Positions 1-6,616 of a stretch of DNA of 23,579 bases are shown here, piece after piece. A program made the position numbers and the translations under genes. Under the pieces are notes generated by a model. It was not told the DNA's origin, did no database searches, and worked only from the letters and a program-made list of their open reading frames with translations. Source of the stretch: an uncultured Oscillospiraceae bacterium (GTDB lineage: Bacteria; Bacillota; Clostridia; Oscillospirales; Ruminococcaceae); assembly GCA_934463345.1 (NCBI GenBank), contig CAKSJL010000021.1, positions 1-23,579 on the forward strand, given 5' to 3'. Each line of letters opens with the position of its first letter. Position 1 is the stretch's first letter.

Positions 1-3
1 AAT

Positions 4-225
4 ATGAAACAGTATAAAGCAGTTGCAGGACCTAAGAATATCAATGTTGGCAAAGGAGACACTCAGTCCGCTTTTAATACTTTTGCAGAAATTATCAATC
101 GTGAAGCAACAGGTGGTTGGGAATATCATTCTATGGAAACCATCACTGTAACAGAAAAACCTGGCTGCATGCAGCAGCCTATCCCTATGAACTATTATAT
201 GTTAATTTTTGTAAAAGATATGTAA
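4..225 (+). CDS. DUF4177-like small protein
   Basis: A 73-residue soluble protein with no signal peptide or membrane segment. The pattern of an N-terminal strand (MKQYKAVAGP), a central helix (residues about 22-35) followed by a Gly-Trp-Glu (GGWEYHSM), and a hydrophobic C-terminal strand (NYYMLIFVKDM) resembles small DUF4177-type proteins, whose function is unknown. The ATG at position 4 is the first in frame, but only three bases lie upstream, so the true start and the ribosome site cannot be judged and the gene may begin outside the window. The assignment rests on remembered pattern only. Confidence 0.6.
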   Translation: MKQYKAVAGPKNINVGKGDTQSAFNTFAEIINREATGGWEYHSMETITVTEKPGCMQQPIPMNYYMLIFVKDM

Positions 226-279
226 TTTATTATTTGTCAGATCTTACGTGTGAGATTTCATATATTTGGAGGATTAATT

Positions 280-756
280 TTGAAACAAGTTATTTTTTCG
301 GAAGAACAACTAAAAAACCTCGATGATATAGGCAAGGAATTGTTCAGCGATGAACAAAATCCCCGAAGTTCTGCTTACATAAGAAAACTTTCAAGACCTA
401 AAATAAGCTTGTTAAAAACACTTTTGTTATACATATTATTTCCTGTCTTAACTATATGTGTAATTATTGTTCTGCTAAACCATTTTGGTTTAGCAGAAAC
501 GAATATAATTATAATTGCAGTAGCAATTTTAGTGGCATATATTCTGCTTACCACTAAGCAGTTGTTTATTTGTACAATTAAGCTATATCAAAAATATGCG
601 CCTGACTCACTACGAAATAAGTGTCGTTTCGAACCATCTTGTTCAGATTATATGATACTTGCTATTGAAAAATATGGATTGATTAAAGGATTGCAAAAAG
701 GAATATGTCGCTTAAAACGATGTAACATAGACAATGGAGGCTATGACTTTCCATAA
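280..756 (+). CDS. yidD: YidD-domain membrane protein with N-terminal extension
   Basis: 158 residues from a TTG start, chosen because GGAGG at 268-272 sits 7 nt upstream; an in-frame GTG at 250 lacks a ribosome site. Residues 96-158 carry the YidD (DUF37, membrane protein insertion efficiency factor) signature: IKLYQKYAP, then CRFEPSCSDYMILAIEKYG, a basic stretch with KGICRLKRC, and the closing GGYDFP. Cys115, Cys121, Cys143 and Cys148 match the usual cysteine positions. Unlike ordinary YidD, which is about 70-85 residues, this protein has a charged N-terminus (1-40) and two hydrophobic segments (about 44-67 and 75-92), so it is probably an integral membrane protein. Known YidD is linked to YidC-dependent insertion and lies beside rnpA/yidC; here neither is present. 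This looks like a second, accessory copy. Confidence 0.8.
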   Translation: MKQVIFSEEQLKNLDDIGKELFSDEQNPRSSAYIRKLSRPKISLLKTLLLYILFPVLTICVIIVLLNHFGLAETNIIIIAVAILVAYILLTTKQLFICTIKLYQKYAPDSLRNKCRFEPSCSDYMILAIEKYGLIKGLQKGICRLKRCNIDNGGYDFP

Positions 757-844
757 AAAGAGCATTCCTGTTAAGTAACAAAAAATCCGATATAACAGAA
801 AACAAAATCAGATGGGAACATGGACTTGTATTGAGGGCTGTATA

Positions 845-1153
845 TTGAATAAAAAAAGTATTTGTATAATATTATTTGTTTTGATATTGATTAATGTAAT
901 AATTGGGTATTATATGATTAATCAGCCAAATAAAAAAAATAGTGAAGCGAAATCATTCGATAATAATATCGTTATTGCTATTTATCCGTCAGGAACAACC
1001 AGCGAAACATATTATTTTGACATAAGTAAAACTGGAAAAGTAACGGAAACATTTGGAACGAGAAAAACAAATGATATAAGTTCAATAAATTTCATGTATT
1101 GTTCAGCATATTCTTTATTTTCCATGTCTAATCTACAATTTATTATAGGTTAA
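845..1153 (+). CDS. Small exported or membrane-anchored protein, possibly C-terminally truncated
   Basis: About 102 residues from a TTG start; GAGGG at 833-837 lies 7 nt upstream, whereas the in-frame ATG at 812 has no ribosome site. The N-terminus is a lysine pair, then a long hydrophobic stretch (residues about 5-23), then a polar Asn/Lys-rich linker, typical of an uncleaved signal anchor. The mature part (IVIAIYPSGTTSETYYFDIS) looks like a folded beta-rich domain, but the reading frame ends soon after in a low-quality tail (SMSNLQFIIG). I do not recognise the family. The abrupt end, and the AT-rich sequence that follows, suggest loss of the original C-terminus. Confidence 0.5.
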   Translation: MNKKSICIILFVLILINVIIGYYMINQPNKKNSEAKSFDNNIVIAIYPSGTTSETYYFDISKTGKVTETFGTRKTNDISSINFMYCSAYSLFSMSNLQFIIG

Positions 1154-1240
1154 AATTCAAGTAGTGTCAAGAAAAAAATTTAGACTTATGCCAATATAAA
1201 ATAGCTGCGGGCTGCAAAAATAATTTGATTAATACACAGA

Positions 1241-1277
1241 CACAAACTCCGCAGACCTTATATCTGCGGAGTTTGTG
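1241..1277 (-). terminator. Hairpin downstream of the alcohol dehydrogenase
   Basis: A perfect 15-bp inverted repeat (CACAAACTCCGCAGA at 1241-1255 with its complement at 1263-1277) around a 7-nt loop lies 21 nt beyond the dehydrogenase stop. The T-tract on the minus strand is poor, so it may act mainly as an mRNA 3'-end stabiliser or as a bidirectional terminator. Confidence 0.7.
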
Positions 1278-1298
1278 TGCAATAATATTGGAAACTTA

Positions 1299-2510
1299 TC
1301 AGAAGTCGATCTCGAGATCATAGTAACAAGCCTTTAACAGCTTTTCCATTTCTTCCTGATCAGGCTGACGTGGATTTGAGCCAGTACATGCATCTGCAAT
1401 AGCATTTTTAGCTGTTTCAGGAAGCTTATCCATAAACTCCTTTTCATCAATAATGCTCACATCAGCTTTAACGCCGCCCTTGCCATAGAACTTAATAGCC
1501 TGAGGAATATCAAGCTGATCGTTCATCGAACGCAGCTCAGCAATGAGAGCATCGACAAGCTCTGAGGTTGTGCTGCCCTTAAGGTCAATAAACTTTGCAA
1601 TTTCTGCATATCTTTCAGCAGCCTCTGCATTCTTTGAGTTGTATTTGATTACCTTTGGAAGGTACATAGCGTTTGCACAGCCATGAATGATGTGGTCACC
1701 ACTGAACGCAGCGCCTGTTTTATGTGCCATGGAATGAACTATTCCGAGGAGCGCATTTGAAAAAGCCATACCTGCCAGACACTGAGCGTCATGCATGTCA
1801 TCTCTTGCTGTCATATCGCCGTCATACGATTTTTTCAGATTGTTATGAATCATCTTGATAGCATGAAGTGCAAGCGGGTCAGTATAATTACAGTGAAGCG
1901 TTGAAACGTAAGCTTCAATGGCGTGTGTCATAGCGTCCATACCTGTGTGAGCTGTAAGCTTCTTAGGCATTGTTTCAGCAAGAGACGGGTCAACTATAGC
2001 AACGTCAGGTGTTATGTTAAAGTCAGCAAGCGGATACTTAATACCCTTTGAGTAATCGGTAATTACAGAGAAAGCGGTAACTTCTGTCGCAGTACCAGAT
2101 GTTGACGGAATTGCGCAGAATTTAGCTTTGGTACGAAGTGTCGGAAAGCTGAAAGGTGTAATAAGATCCTCAAAGGTGATTTCAGGATATTCATAGAAAG
2201 CCCACATTGCCTTTGCAGCATCTATAGGTGAACCGCCGCCCATTGCAACGATCCAGTCCGGCTGGAATTCTGTCATTGCAGCAGCGCCCTTCATAACAGT
2301 TTCAACTGACGGGTCAGGCTCAACATTCTCAAAAAGCTGGACTTCCATTCCGGCCTCTTTAAGATAGCCGACAGCCTTGTCGAGAAATCCGTTTCTCTTC
2401 ATAGAACCGCCGCCGACAACTACGATTGCCTTTTTGCCTTTCAGTTCCTTTAAATTTTCAAGAGCGCCCTTTCCATGATAAAGGTCACGAGGTAAAGTAA
2501 ATCTTGCCAT
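1299..2510 (-). CDS. Iron-containing alcohol dehydrogenase
   Basis: 403 residues, normal length for group III metal-dependent alcohol dehydrogenases, which interconvert aldehydes or ketones and alcohols with NAD(P)H in the cytoplasm. The nucleotide-binding motif GGGSPIDAAK is at 91-100 and PSTSGTATE at 135-143. Likely iron ligands are Asp192 and His196 (in TGMDAMTHAIEAY), His263 (in HSMAHKTGA) and His276 (in IIHGCAN). The ATG start is preceded by AGGAGG. The gene is monocistronic, with its own promoter and a downstream hairpin. The sequence cannot tell ethanol, butanol or propanediol preference, nor NADH from NADPH. In a fermentative Clostridium-like cell, a role in reductive disposal of acetaldehyde or butyraldehyde is the natural inference. 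Confidence 0.95.
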   Translation of the reverse strand: MARFTLPRDLYHGKGALENLKELKGKKAIVVVGGGSMKRNGFLDKAVGYLKEAGMEVQLFENVEPDPSVETVMKGAAAMTEFQPDWIVAMGGGSPIDAAKAMWAFYEYPEITFEDLITPFSFPTLRTKAKFCAIPSTSGTATEVTAFSVITDYSKGIKYPLADFNITPDVAIVDPSLAETMPKKLTAHTGMDAMTHAIEAYVSTLHCNYTDPLALHAIKMIHNNLKKSYDGDMTARDDMHDAQCLAGMAFSNALLGIVHSMAHKTGAAFSGDHIIHGCANAMYLPKVIKYNSKNAEAAERYAEIAKFIDLKGSTTSELVDALIAELRSMNDQLDIPQAIKFYGKGGVKADVSIIDEKEFMDKLPETAKNAIADACTGSNPRQPDQEEMEKLLKACYYDLEIDF

Positions 2511-2613
2511 TGTAATGTTCCTCCTAAGCTATTGATTTTCAGAACCTGTCCTTTGCTGAATACAAGCTCTGAAATAAATTTTATTTAATTGGAATCAATT
2601 CTCCTTGATTGTT

Positions 2614-2642
2614 ATTATATAATAAAATTTCCGGTTTGTAAA
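2614..2642 (-). promoter_or_regulatory. SigA-type promoter of the alcohol dehydrogenase
   Basis: On the minus strand TTTACA (2637-2642), a 17-nt spacer and TATAAT (2614-2619) form a near-consensus promoter about 100 nt upstream of the start codon. The -10 lies in a 14-nt perfect palindrome (2612-2625). The roughly 345-bp gap 2511-2856 otherwise holds only AT-rich sequence and the upstream region of yabP. Confidence 0.75.
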
Positions 2643-2783
2643 GTGAAATTTTAGTGAAAACCATTAAAATTTTCTTTTAATATGTAATGTTAAGTTGTTT
2701 GTGGTAACTTTTTGACTCTTTTAAATCTGTGAGTATGGTTACACCGTTTCCTGTATAAACAGTTCTGTCACAGCTGAGCTTTG

Positions 2784-2791
2784 CATATAAT
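2784..2791 (+). promoter_or_regulatory. Possible -10 element for the yabP operon
   Basis: CATATAAT lies 66 nt before the yabP start. It resembles both a SigA -10 and the CATA-type -10 of sporulation sigma factors (SigE/SigK). No convincing -35 for SigE was found at the expected 14-15 nt spacing. yabP is under sporulation control in Bacillus, which makes a sporulation sigma factor plausible but unproven. Confidence 0.3.
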
Positions 2792-2856
2792 ATAGCAACC
2801 CAAAAAATATCAGGGCTTCAAGCGTGAACGCGCTCTGAAGAAAAAGGAGAACAAAA

Positions 2857-3138
2857 ATGAGCAATGAGAAAAATATGAGCGTACAGCATAATGTAATAAT
2901 GGAGGGCAGAAAGAATCTCACAATTTCAGGCGTTACGGACGTTGACAGCTTTGATGAACGCTGTATCATACTGTATACGCAAATGGGCGAGCTTGTTATA
3001 AAGGGGCGTGAGCTTCATATAAATTCTATGAGCGTTGAAACGGGTGACATGACTATTGACGGTGATATATGGGCGCTGAATTACGGCGACAAGGACAAGA
3101 AAGGCACACCTACATTCTTAGGCAAGCTGTTCAGGTAA
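2857..3138 (+). CDS. yabP: Sporulation protein YabP
   Basis: 93 residues, the usual YabP length. The core HNVIMEGRKNLTISGVTDVDSFDE followed by a beta-rich half ending in FLGKLFR is the YabP/YqfC family pattern. AAGGAG lies about 9 nt upstream of the ATG. It is the first gene of a run in the same order as in Bacillus (yabP-yabQ-divIC-yabR). Known role: YabP is made in the mother cell and needed for spore cortex and coat maturation; its biochemical activity is not known. It supports the view that the host can form, or descends from cells that form, endospores. Confidence 0.93.
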   Translation: MSNEKNMSVQHNVIMEGRKNLTISGVTDVDSFDERCIILYTQMGELVIKGRELHINSMSVETGDMTIDGDIWALNYGDKDKKGTPTFLGKLFR

Positions 3139-3163
3139 ATACAGCAGAAAACGGAGTTGCATC

Positions 3164-3718
3164 ATGGAAGGATTAGAAAGCTTTTTCACAGCCTCACAGC
3201 AGTTGAAACTGTTTATGATATCCTGCCTTTTCGGAATACCAATCGGAATATTTTTCGATATCTTTCGCGTTATAAGAATAATTTTTCCGCATGGAAAGCT
3301 TCTTGCCGCTCTGGAGGATATAGTATTCTTTGTGGTTTATGGGATATTCATTATGTGCTTTACCTCTGCGGCGGCAAGAAGCGAATTCAGGATGTATTTC
3401 TGCATAGGAAACCTGCTGGGATTTCTGATATACTTTTTCACTGTCGGGAATATAGTTGTAAAGTTTCTTAAAATAATTGCCGGATTAATAAAAAAAGGTC
3501 TTGGCTTTATTTTCAAGCCGCTTGGTGCAAGGGTTGTACTTATATTCAGAAAATATGGTTCATTTTTTAGTGCAACTCTCCAAAAACGAAAAATGAATAA
3601 AAAAATTTCTGAAACCCCCTTGATAACAGAGCGGGATTTGTTGTATAATAATAAAGTACATAAAAAGAACAAAAGAAAGAATGTGAAAAAAATTGAAAAG
3701 AAAGCCGGGAAAAGCTAA
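3164..3718 (+). CDS. yabQ: Sporulation membrane protein YabQ
   Basis: 184 residues starting 25 nt after yabP. The N-terminal half has YabQ features: SQQLKLFMISCLFGIPIGIFFDIFR, then three more hydrophobic segments (about 45-65, 76-95 and 97-112). The C-terminal third is a strongly basic cytoplasmic tail rich in Lys. In Bacillus YabQ localises to the membranes around the forespore and is required for cortex formation. The 3' end overlaps divIC by 26 nt, so the two are likely translationally coupled. Confidence 0.92.
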   Translation: MEGLESFFTASQQLKLFMISCLFGIPIGIFFDIFRVIRIIFPHGKLLAALEDIVFFVVYGIFIMCFTSAAARSEFRMYFCIGNLLGFLIYFFTVGNIVVKFLKIIAGLIKKGLGFIFKPLGARVVLIFRKYGSFFSATLQKRKMNKKISETPLITERDLLYNNKVHKKNKRKNVKKIEKKAGKS

Positions 3719-3998
3719 ACGCAGAAGCTTATTTAGCATAATAACCAGACTTACGGTGATAACGGCTGTTATTGCTTGTTTTGTTTCGATTATTGTAACC
3801 AAGACAAACCATGCGCAGATGCAGCAGGAGCTTAATTCAATCAATAAAAAGGCTGAGGAAATTGAAGCCGAAAATGTTGAACTTCAGAGAATTCTTGAGG
3901 ATGACGATATAGATGCCTATATGGAGAAAATCGCCGTTGAAAAAATGAATTATGCTTATCCTGATGAGCGCAGATATTATGACAAATCAAGGAACTGA
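3693..3998 (+). CDS. divIC: DivIC/FtsB-type septum formation initiator
   Basis: 101 residues from a TTG start inside the end of yabQ; an upstream in-frame stop at 3684 limits the choice. Layout: a basic cytoplasmic N-terminus (residues 1-13), one membrane segment (about 14-36), then a coiled coil (about 40-70, with NSINKKAEEIEAENVELQRIL) and the short C-terminal region with YMEKIAVEKMNYAYPDE. This is the DivIC plan: a bitopic division protein that binds FtsL and DivIB to activate septal peptidoglycan synthesis. Synteny with yabQ and yabR confirms it. The TTG start has only a weak ribosome site, consistent with coupling to yabQ translation. Confidence 0.9.
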   Translation: MKRKPGKAKRRSLFSIITRLTVITAVIACFVSIIVTKTNHAQMQQELNSINKKAEEIEAENVELQRILEDDDIDAYMEKIAVEKMNYAYPDERRYYDKSRN

Positions 3999-4032
3999 CA
4001 TCAAATTATTAAATAGGGGGATAAAATAAGCC

Positions 4033-4467
4033 ATGCAGCTTGAAATCGGAAAAATATATGACGGAAAGGTAAAGGGTATCGCTCAGTACGGCGCTTTTGT
4101 TGAAATTGAGGGCGCCGGAACAGGAATGGTACATATTTCTGAAATTGCTAATACTTTTGTAAAGGACGTAAAGGATTACCTTACAGAAAACCAGATGGTC
4201 AAGGTCAAGGTTCTTTCAATAAGCGATGACGGAAAGATCGGACTTTCCATAAAGAAAGTCAATGAAAACAATGAAGAAACCTTAAAGCCGGCAAGGAAGC
4301 CGCAGCAGGAGCGCAGACCTAATGTCTGGGAACCTAAGAAAAAGCCGCCGGTCACAGAGCTGGGGTTTGAAGAAATGCTTATGCGCTTCAAACAGAACAG
4401 TGAGGAAAAAATCTGTGCTTTAAAGAGAAGTACTGAAAGAAAAAATGGCTCCAGGAGAGGAAAATAA
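4033..4467 (+). CDS. yabR: S1-domain RNA-binding protein YabR
   Basis: 144 residues. Residues 1-75 are an S1 RNA-binding domain: GKIYDGKVKGIAQYGAFVEI, then GMVHISEIA, and VKVKVLSISDDGKIGLSIKK. The C-terminal half is basic and low in complexity (KPARKPQQERRPN...), ending in a helix. An in-frame TAA at 4027 fixes the ATG as the start; AGGGGG is an unusually long 13 nt upstream. Family members bind RNA or the 30S ribosome. It is last in the yab operon and is followed by a strong terminator. Confidence 0.9.
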   Translation: MQLEIGKIYDGKVKGIAQYGAFVEIEGAGTGMVHISEIANTFVKDVKDYLTENQMVKVKVLSISDDGKIGLSIKKVNENNEETLKPARKPQQERRPNVWEPKKKPPVTELGFEEMLMRFKQNSEEKICALKRSTERKNGSRRGK

Positions 4468-4492
4468 AACGGAAATTATCCGTATAAATAAT

Positions 4493-4532
4493 AAAAAGTG
4501 CAGACCTCATGTCTTTGAAGTCTGCACTTTTT
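4493..4532 (+). terminator. Rho-independent terminator of the yab operon
   Basis: A 13-bp perfect stem (AAAAAGTGCAGAC at 4493-4505 with GTCTGCACTTTTT at 4520-4532) around a 14-nt loop, with T residues closing the stem, 26 nt after the yabR stop. It is A/T-flanked on both sides and could stop transcription in both directions. Confidence 0.88.
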
Positions 4533-4558
4533 GTCAAATGTGCGTATATGTGCATAAT
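4531..4558 (+). promoter_or_regulatory. Possible feoA promoter
   Basis: TTGTCA (4531-4536), a 16-nt spacer and CATAAT (4553-4558) precede feoA by about 130 nt. The -35 overlaps the end of the yabR terminator. Other AT-rich -10 candidates (TAATAT, TATTAT) lie just downstream, so the exact promoter is uncertain. No clear Fur box is seen. Confidence 0.4.
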
Positions 4559-4562
4559 ATAT

Positions 4563-4637
4563 TATAACAGTCCAATAAAATTCTGCAACATAATCTGGCA
4601 AACTGTATATGTCGTACTGTTTTATTGGACTGCTATA
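4563..4637. repeat. 75-bp inverted-repeat element in the feoA leader
   Basis: The arms TATAACAGTCCAATAAAA (4563-4580) and its complement (4620-4637) match at 17 of 18 positions and enclose 39 nt. It lies between the putative feoA promoter and the gene, so it would be transcribed as a long-stem hairpin. It could be a miniature transposable element or a leader regulatory structure. Confidence 0.6.
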
Positions 4638-4688
4638 GTGAGAAATGCAGATATACTGCACACAAGAATTTTTACGGAGAATATTGTA

Positions 4689-4925
4689 ATGGATAAATAT
4701 GATACTTATACTATGAACAGGCTTGAAGAAGGAAGATGGGGGCGTGTAATACGTCTTGATACAAAGGGAAGTATGCGCCGGAGACTTCAGGATATAGGAC
4801 TGGTTGAGGGAACTATGGTACGATGTTTACGAAGAAGTCCCTCCGGAGATCCGGCGGCATTTCTTATAAGAGGAGCTGTTATTGCCCTGAGAAATGAAAC
4901 ATCATCGGAGATACTGGTTGAATAG
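4689..4925 (+). CDS. feoA: Ferrous iron transport protein FeoA (solitary)
   Basis: 78 residues, matching FeoA length (about 75). The SH3-like fold pattern is clear: GRWGRVIRLDTKGSMRRRLQDIGLVEGTMVRCLRRSPSGDPAAFLIRGAVIALRNETSSEILV. GGAGA about 8 nt upstream of the ATG supports this start; a longer in-frame reading from 4509 runs through the terminator and repeat and is not credible. FeoA normally assists the FeoB Fe(II) transporter, but no feoB follows: the next gene is on the opposite strand. It may serve a feoB elsewhere. Confidence 0.9.
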   Translation: MDKYDTYTMNRLEEGRWGRVIRLDTKGSMRRRLQDIGLVEGTMVRCLRRSPSGDPAAFLIRGAVIALRNETSSEILVE

Positions 4926-4939
4926 TACGGACAGCAAGA

Positions 4940-4968
4940 AGGCAATACCGCATTACGCAGTATTGCCT
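4940..4968. terminator. Shared hairpin between feoA and the acetyltransferase
   Basis: AGGCAATACCGC (4940-4951), loop ATTAC, and GCAGTATTGCCT (4957-4968) form a 12-bp stem with one mismatch, followed on the plus strand by AATTTTTT. It terminates feoA. On the minus strand it overlaps the last codons and stop of the acetyltransferase gene. Confidence 0.8.
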
Positions 4969-5705
4969 GTAATTTTTTCAAGAGCCTTACCGTCAATCTG
5001 ATTTACCGTTATAAACCTGCCGTTGTAAAAAACTGCCCAGTTATTAAATACGCATGGAAGCTCCTTAGCCTTGTCAAGTGTATCCACATGAATATACTTC
5101 GCCTGAACATTATGCTCAGTACAGTAATCCCTTAATTTTTCAACACGCTGTGCAATATAAGGACACTGATCACTGTAATAAACTGTAAGTTCTCTGTCGC
5201 TTATCTCCTGCTTTTTTGCAGATGGAGCAAATTCAGGAACTGTCCCGTCAAGGCTTAGTGCAAGAAGCTCATACTCCCCTGCTGTATCAACGGTTATGAA
5301 CCCGAATTTCTTTGCAAATTTCTGATCTGAGAGCCATGCTTTCTGCTTTGAAGCCCCGAGCATACATACTCCTGATTTGTTATGCTTCTTAGCGTCCTCC
5401 AGACAATACTCCATAAGCCGCTTTCCATAGCCATGACCTTTTGGCGCACCAAGCACCCAAAGACAATATATGTAATAGTAATTGTCCCCAACAACCGGCA
5501 CCCACGCTGTTTCAAGCGGTGCATATTCGATGAACACACATCCCTTTATATCGAGCTTTCTGAAAACATGCCCTTCTTTAAGGCGTTCAGCAAGCCATCT
5601 TCTCTTGGCTTCAATCCCCGGATGAGTCTTTCTTGACCTTATTATACAGCAGAGATGCTCGTCATTCAGATTTTCTGGTGTTATACTGATAAATTCTGAA
5701 TCCAT
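4953..5705 (-). CDS. GNAT acetyltransferase with C-terminal YoaP-like domain
   Basis: 250 residues. The N-terminal half is a GNAT N-acetyltransferase fold: strands around YYYIYCLWVLG, then the acetyl-CoA pyrophosphate loop APKGHGYGKRLMEY (87-100). The C-terminal part (about 170-248) has a thioredoxin-like strand and CPYI (181-184), then LPCVFNNWAVFYNGRFITVNQ, the YoaP-like domain found in acetyltransferases of Clostridia. The substrate is unknown. The start ATG has only a weak site (AAGGA about 11 nt upstream). It lies 55 nt after folD and is probably the last gene of the same operon. Its last five residues and TAA stop are encoded by a palindrome that recurs at 21584. Confidence 0.87.
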   Translation of the reverse strand: MDSEFISITPENLNDEHLCCIIRSRKTHPGIEAKRRWLAERLKEGHVFRKLDIKGCVFIEYAPLETAWVPVVGDNYYYIYCLWVLGAPKGHGYGKRLMEYCLEDAKKHNKSGVCMLGASKQKAWLSDQKFAKKFGFITVDTAGEYELLALSLDGTVPEFAPSAKKQEISDRELTVYYSDQCPYIAQRVEKLRDYCTEHNVQAKYIHVDTLDKAKELPCVFNNWAVFYNGRFITVNQIDGKALEKITGNTA

Positions 5706-5760
5706 TTACTTTGTTTTCCTTTTATAAGAAATACTCTGACTCCTCGCTTCCGCCTGAAAT

Positions 5761-6615
5761 TTACTCTGACAGCTTATGCATTTTTGCAGCTGTAAGTGTA
5801 TTTTTCATCAGCATAGCTATAGTCATAGGACCAACGCCGCCAGGTACAGGTGTTATGTATGACGCTTTTTTCTCAACATTCTCAAAGTCAACATCTCCGC
5901 AGAGCTTTCCGTTTTCAAGACGGTTCATACCAACGTCGATTACCACTGCACCCTCCTTGACCATATCAGCCGTTACAAAGTTTGCCTTTCCGACAGCTGC
6001 AACGAGTATATCAGCATTTGAACATATCTCAGCAAGATTTTTTGTCCTTGAATGACAGATTGTAACTGTTCCGTTTCTATGCAGCAGAAGCATTGACATA
6101 GGCTTTCCGACAATATTGCTTCTTCCGATAACAACGCACGATTTTCCTGATATATCGGTTCCGGTGCTGTCAATAAGCTCCATAACTCCTGCCGGTGTGC
6201 ATGGCAGAAAAGCAAAATCACCAATCATTATCTTTCCGACATTGAACGGATGAAAAGCGTCAACATCCTTGTCTGGCTTGATCGCATTGATTACTGCATT
6301 TTCATCAATATGTTCAGGAAGAGGAAGCTGACAAAGTATTCCATCAACCTTATCATCATTATTGAGCTTTTCAACAAGTTCAAGCAGCTCTTCCTGTGTT
6401 GTTTCCTCTGGAAGTGCATACTCAAACGAGTTGAAGCCAACCTCGGCGCATGCTTTTTTCTTTGAATTTACATAAACCCTTGAAGCCGGATCATTTCCGA
6501 CTATAACAACTGCAAGACCCGGTTTTATTCCCTTTTCAATCAAACCGGCTGTTTCGTCACGAACCTCAGCCTTAACCTTTGCAGACACTTCCTTACCGCT
6601 TATAAGCTTTGCCAT
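5761..6615 (-). CDS. folD: FolD, methylene-tetrahydrofolate dehydrogenase/cyclohydrolase
   Basis: 284 residues from ATG at 6615, preceded by GGAGG 9 nt upstream; a TTG seven codons earlier is not supported. FolD interconverts 5,10-methylene-THF and 10-formyl-THF through methenyl-THF, using NADP(+) or NAD(+). Seen: YVNSKKKAC (48-56) with the probable catalytic Lys52, the folate-site motif GILCQLPLP, the Rossmann segment [13 protein letters not shown], and the C-terminal PGGVGPMT. The start lies 1 nt from the lgt stop, with the folD ribosome site inside the end of lgt, so translation is likely coupled. Confidence 0.96.
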   Translation of the reverse strand: MAKLISGKEVSAKVKAEVRDETAGLIEKGIKPGLAVVIVGNDPASRVYVNSKKKACAEVGFNSFEYALPEETTQEELLELVEKLNNDDKVDGILCQLPLPEHIDENAVINAIKPDKDVDAFHPFNVGKIMIGDFAFLPCTPAGVMELIDSTGTDISGKSCVVIGRSNIVGKPMSMLLLHRNGTVTICHSRTKNLAEICSNADILVAAVGKANFVTADMVKEGAVVIDVGMNRLENGKLCGDVDFENVEKKASYITPVPGGVGPMTIAMLMKNTLTAAKMHKLSE

Positions 6616-6616
6616 T

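Noticed and set aside
2612..2625. 14-nt palindrome at the alcohol dehydrogenase -10 as a possible redox-regulator (Rex) operator
   Set aside because: It lacks the TTGTTAA...TTAACAA pattern of Rex sites and is explained by the AT-rich -10 box.
2739..2969. Minus-strand hydrophobic frame upstream of and inside yabP
   Set aside because: It overlaps the conserved yabP start and has no ribosome site; it is a frame shadow.
4476..4661. Minus-strand 61-residue frame over the repeat element
   Set aside because: No ribosome site, and composition follows the inverted repeat and terminator rather than a protein.
4509..4688. Longer feoA reading frame adding 60 N-terminal residues
   Set aside because: It reads through the yabR terminator and the inverted-repeat element and has no ribosome site; ATG 4689 with GGAGA fits FeoA length.
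5732..5770. Direct repeat TACTCTGAC (5732-5740 and 5762-5770) between folD and the acetyltransferase
   Set aside because: Nine bases with two copies only, with no associated structure; probably chance.
5711..6055. Plus-strand 114-residue frame antisense to folD
   Set aside because: It lies opposite well-conserved FolD sequence and lacks a ribosome site.
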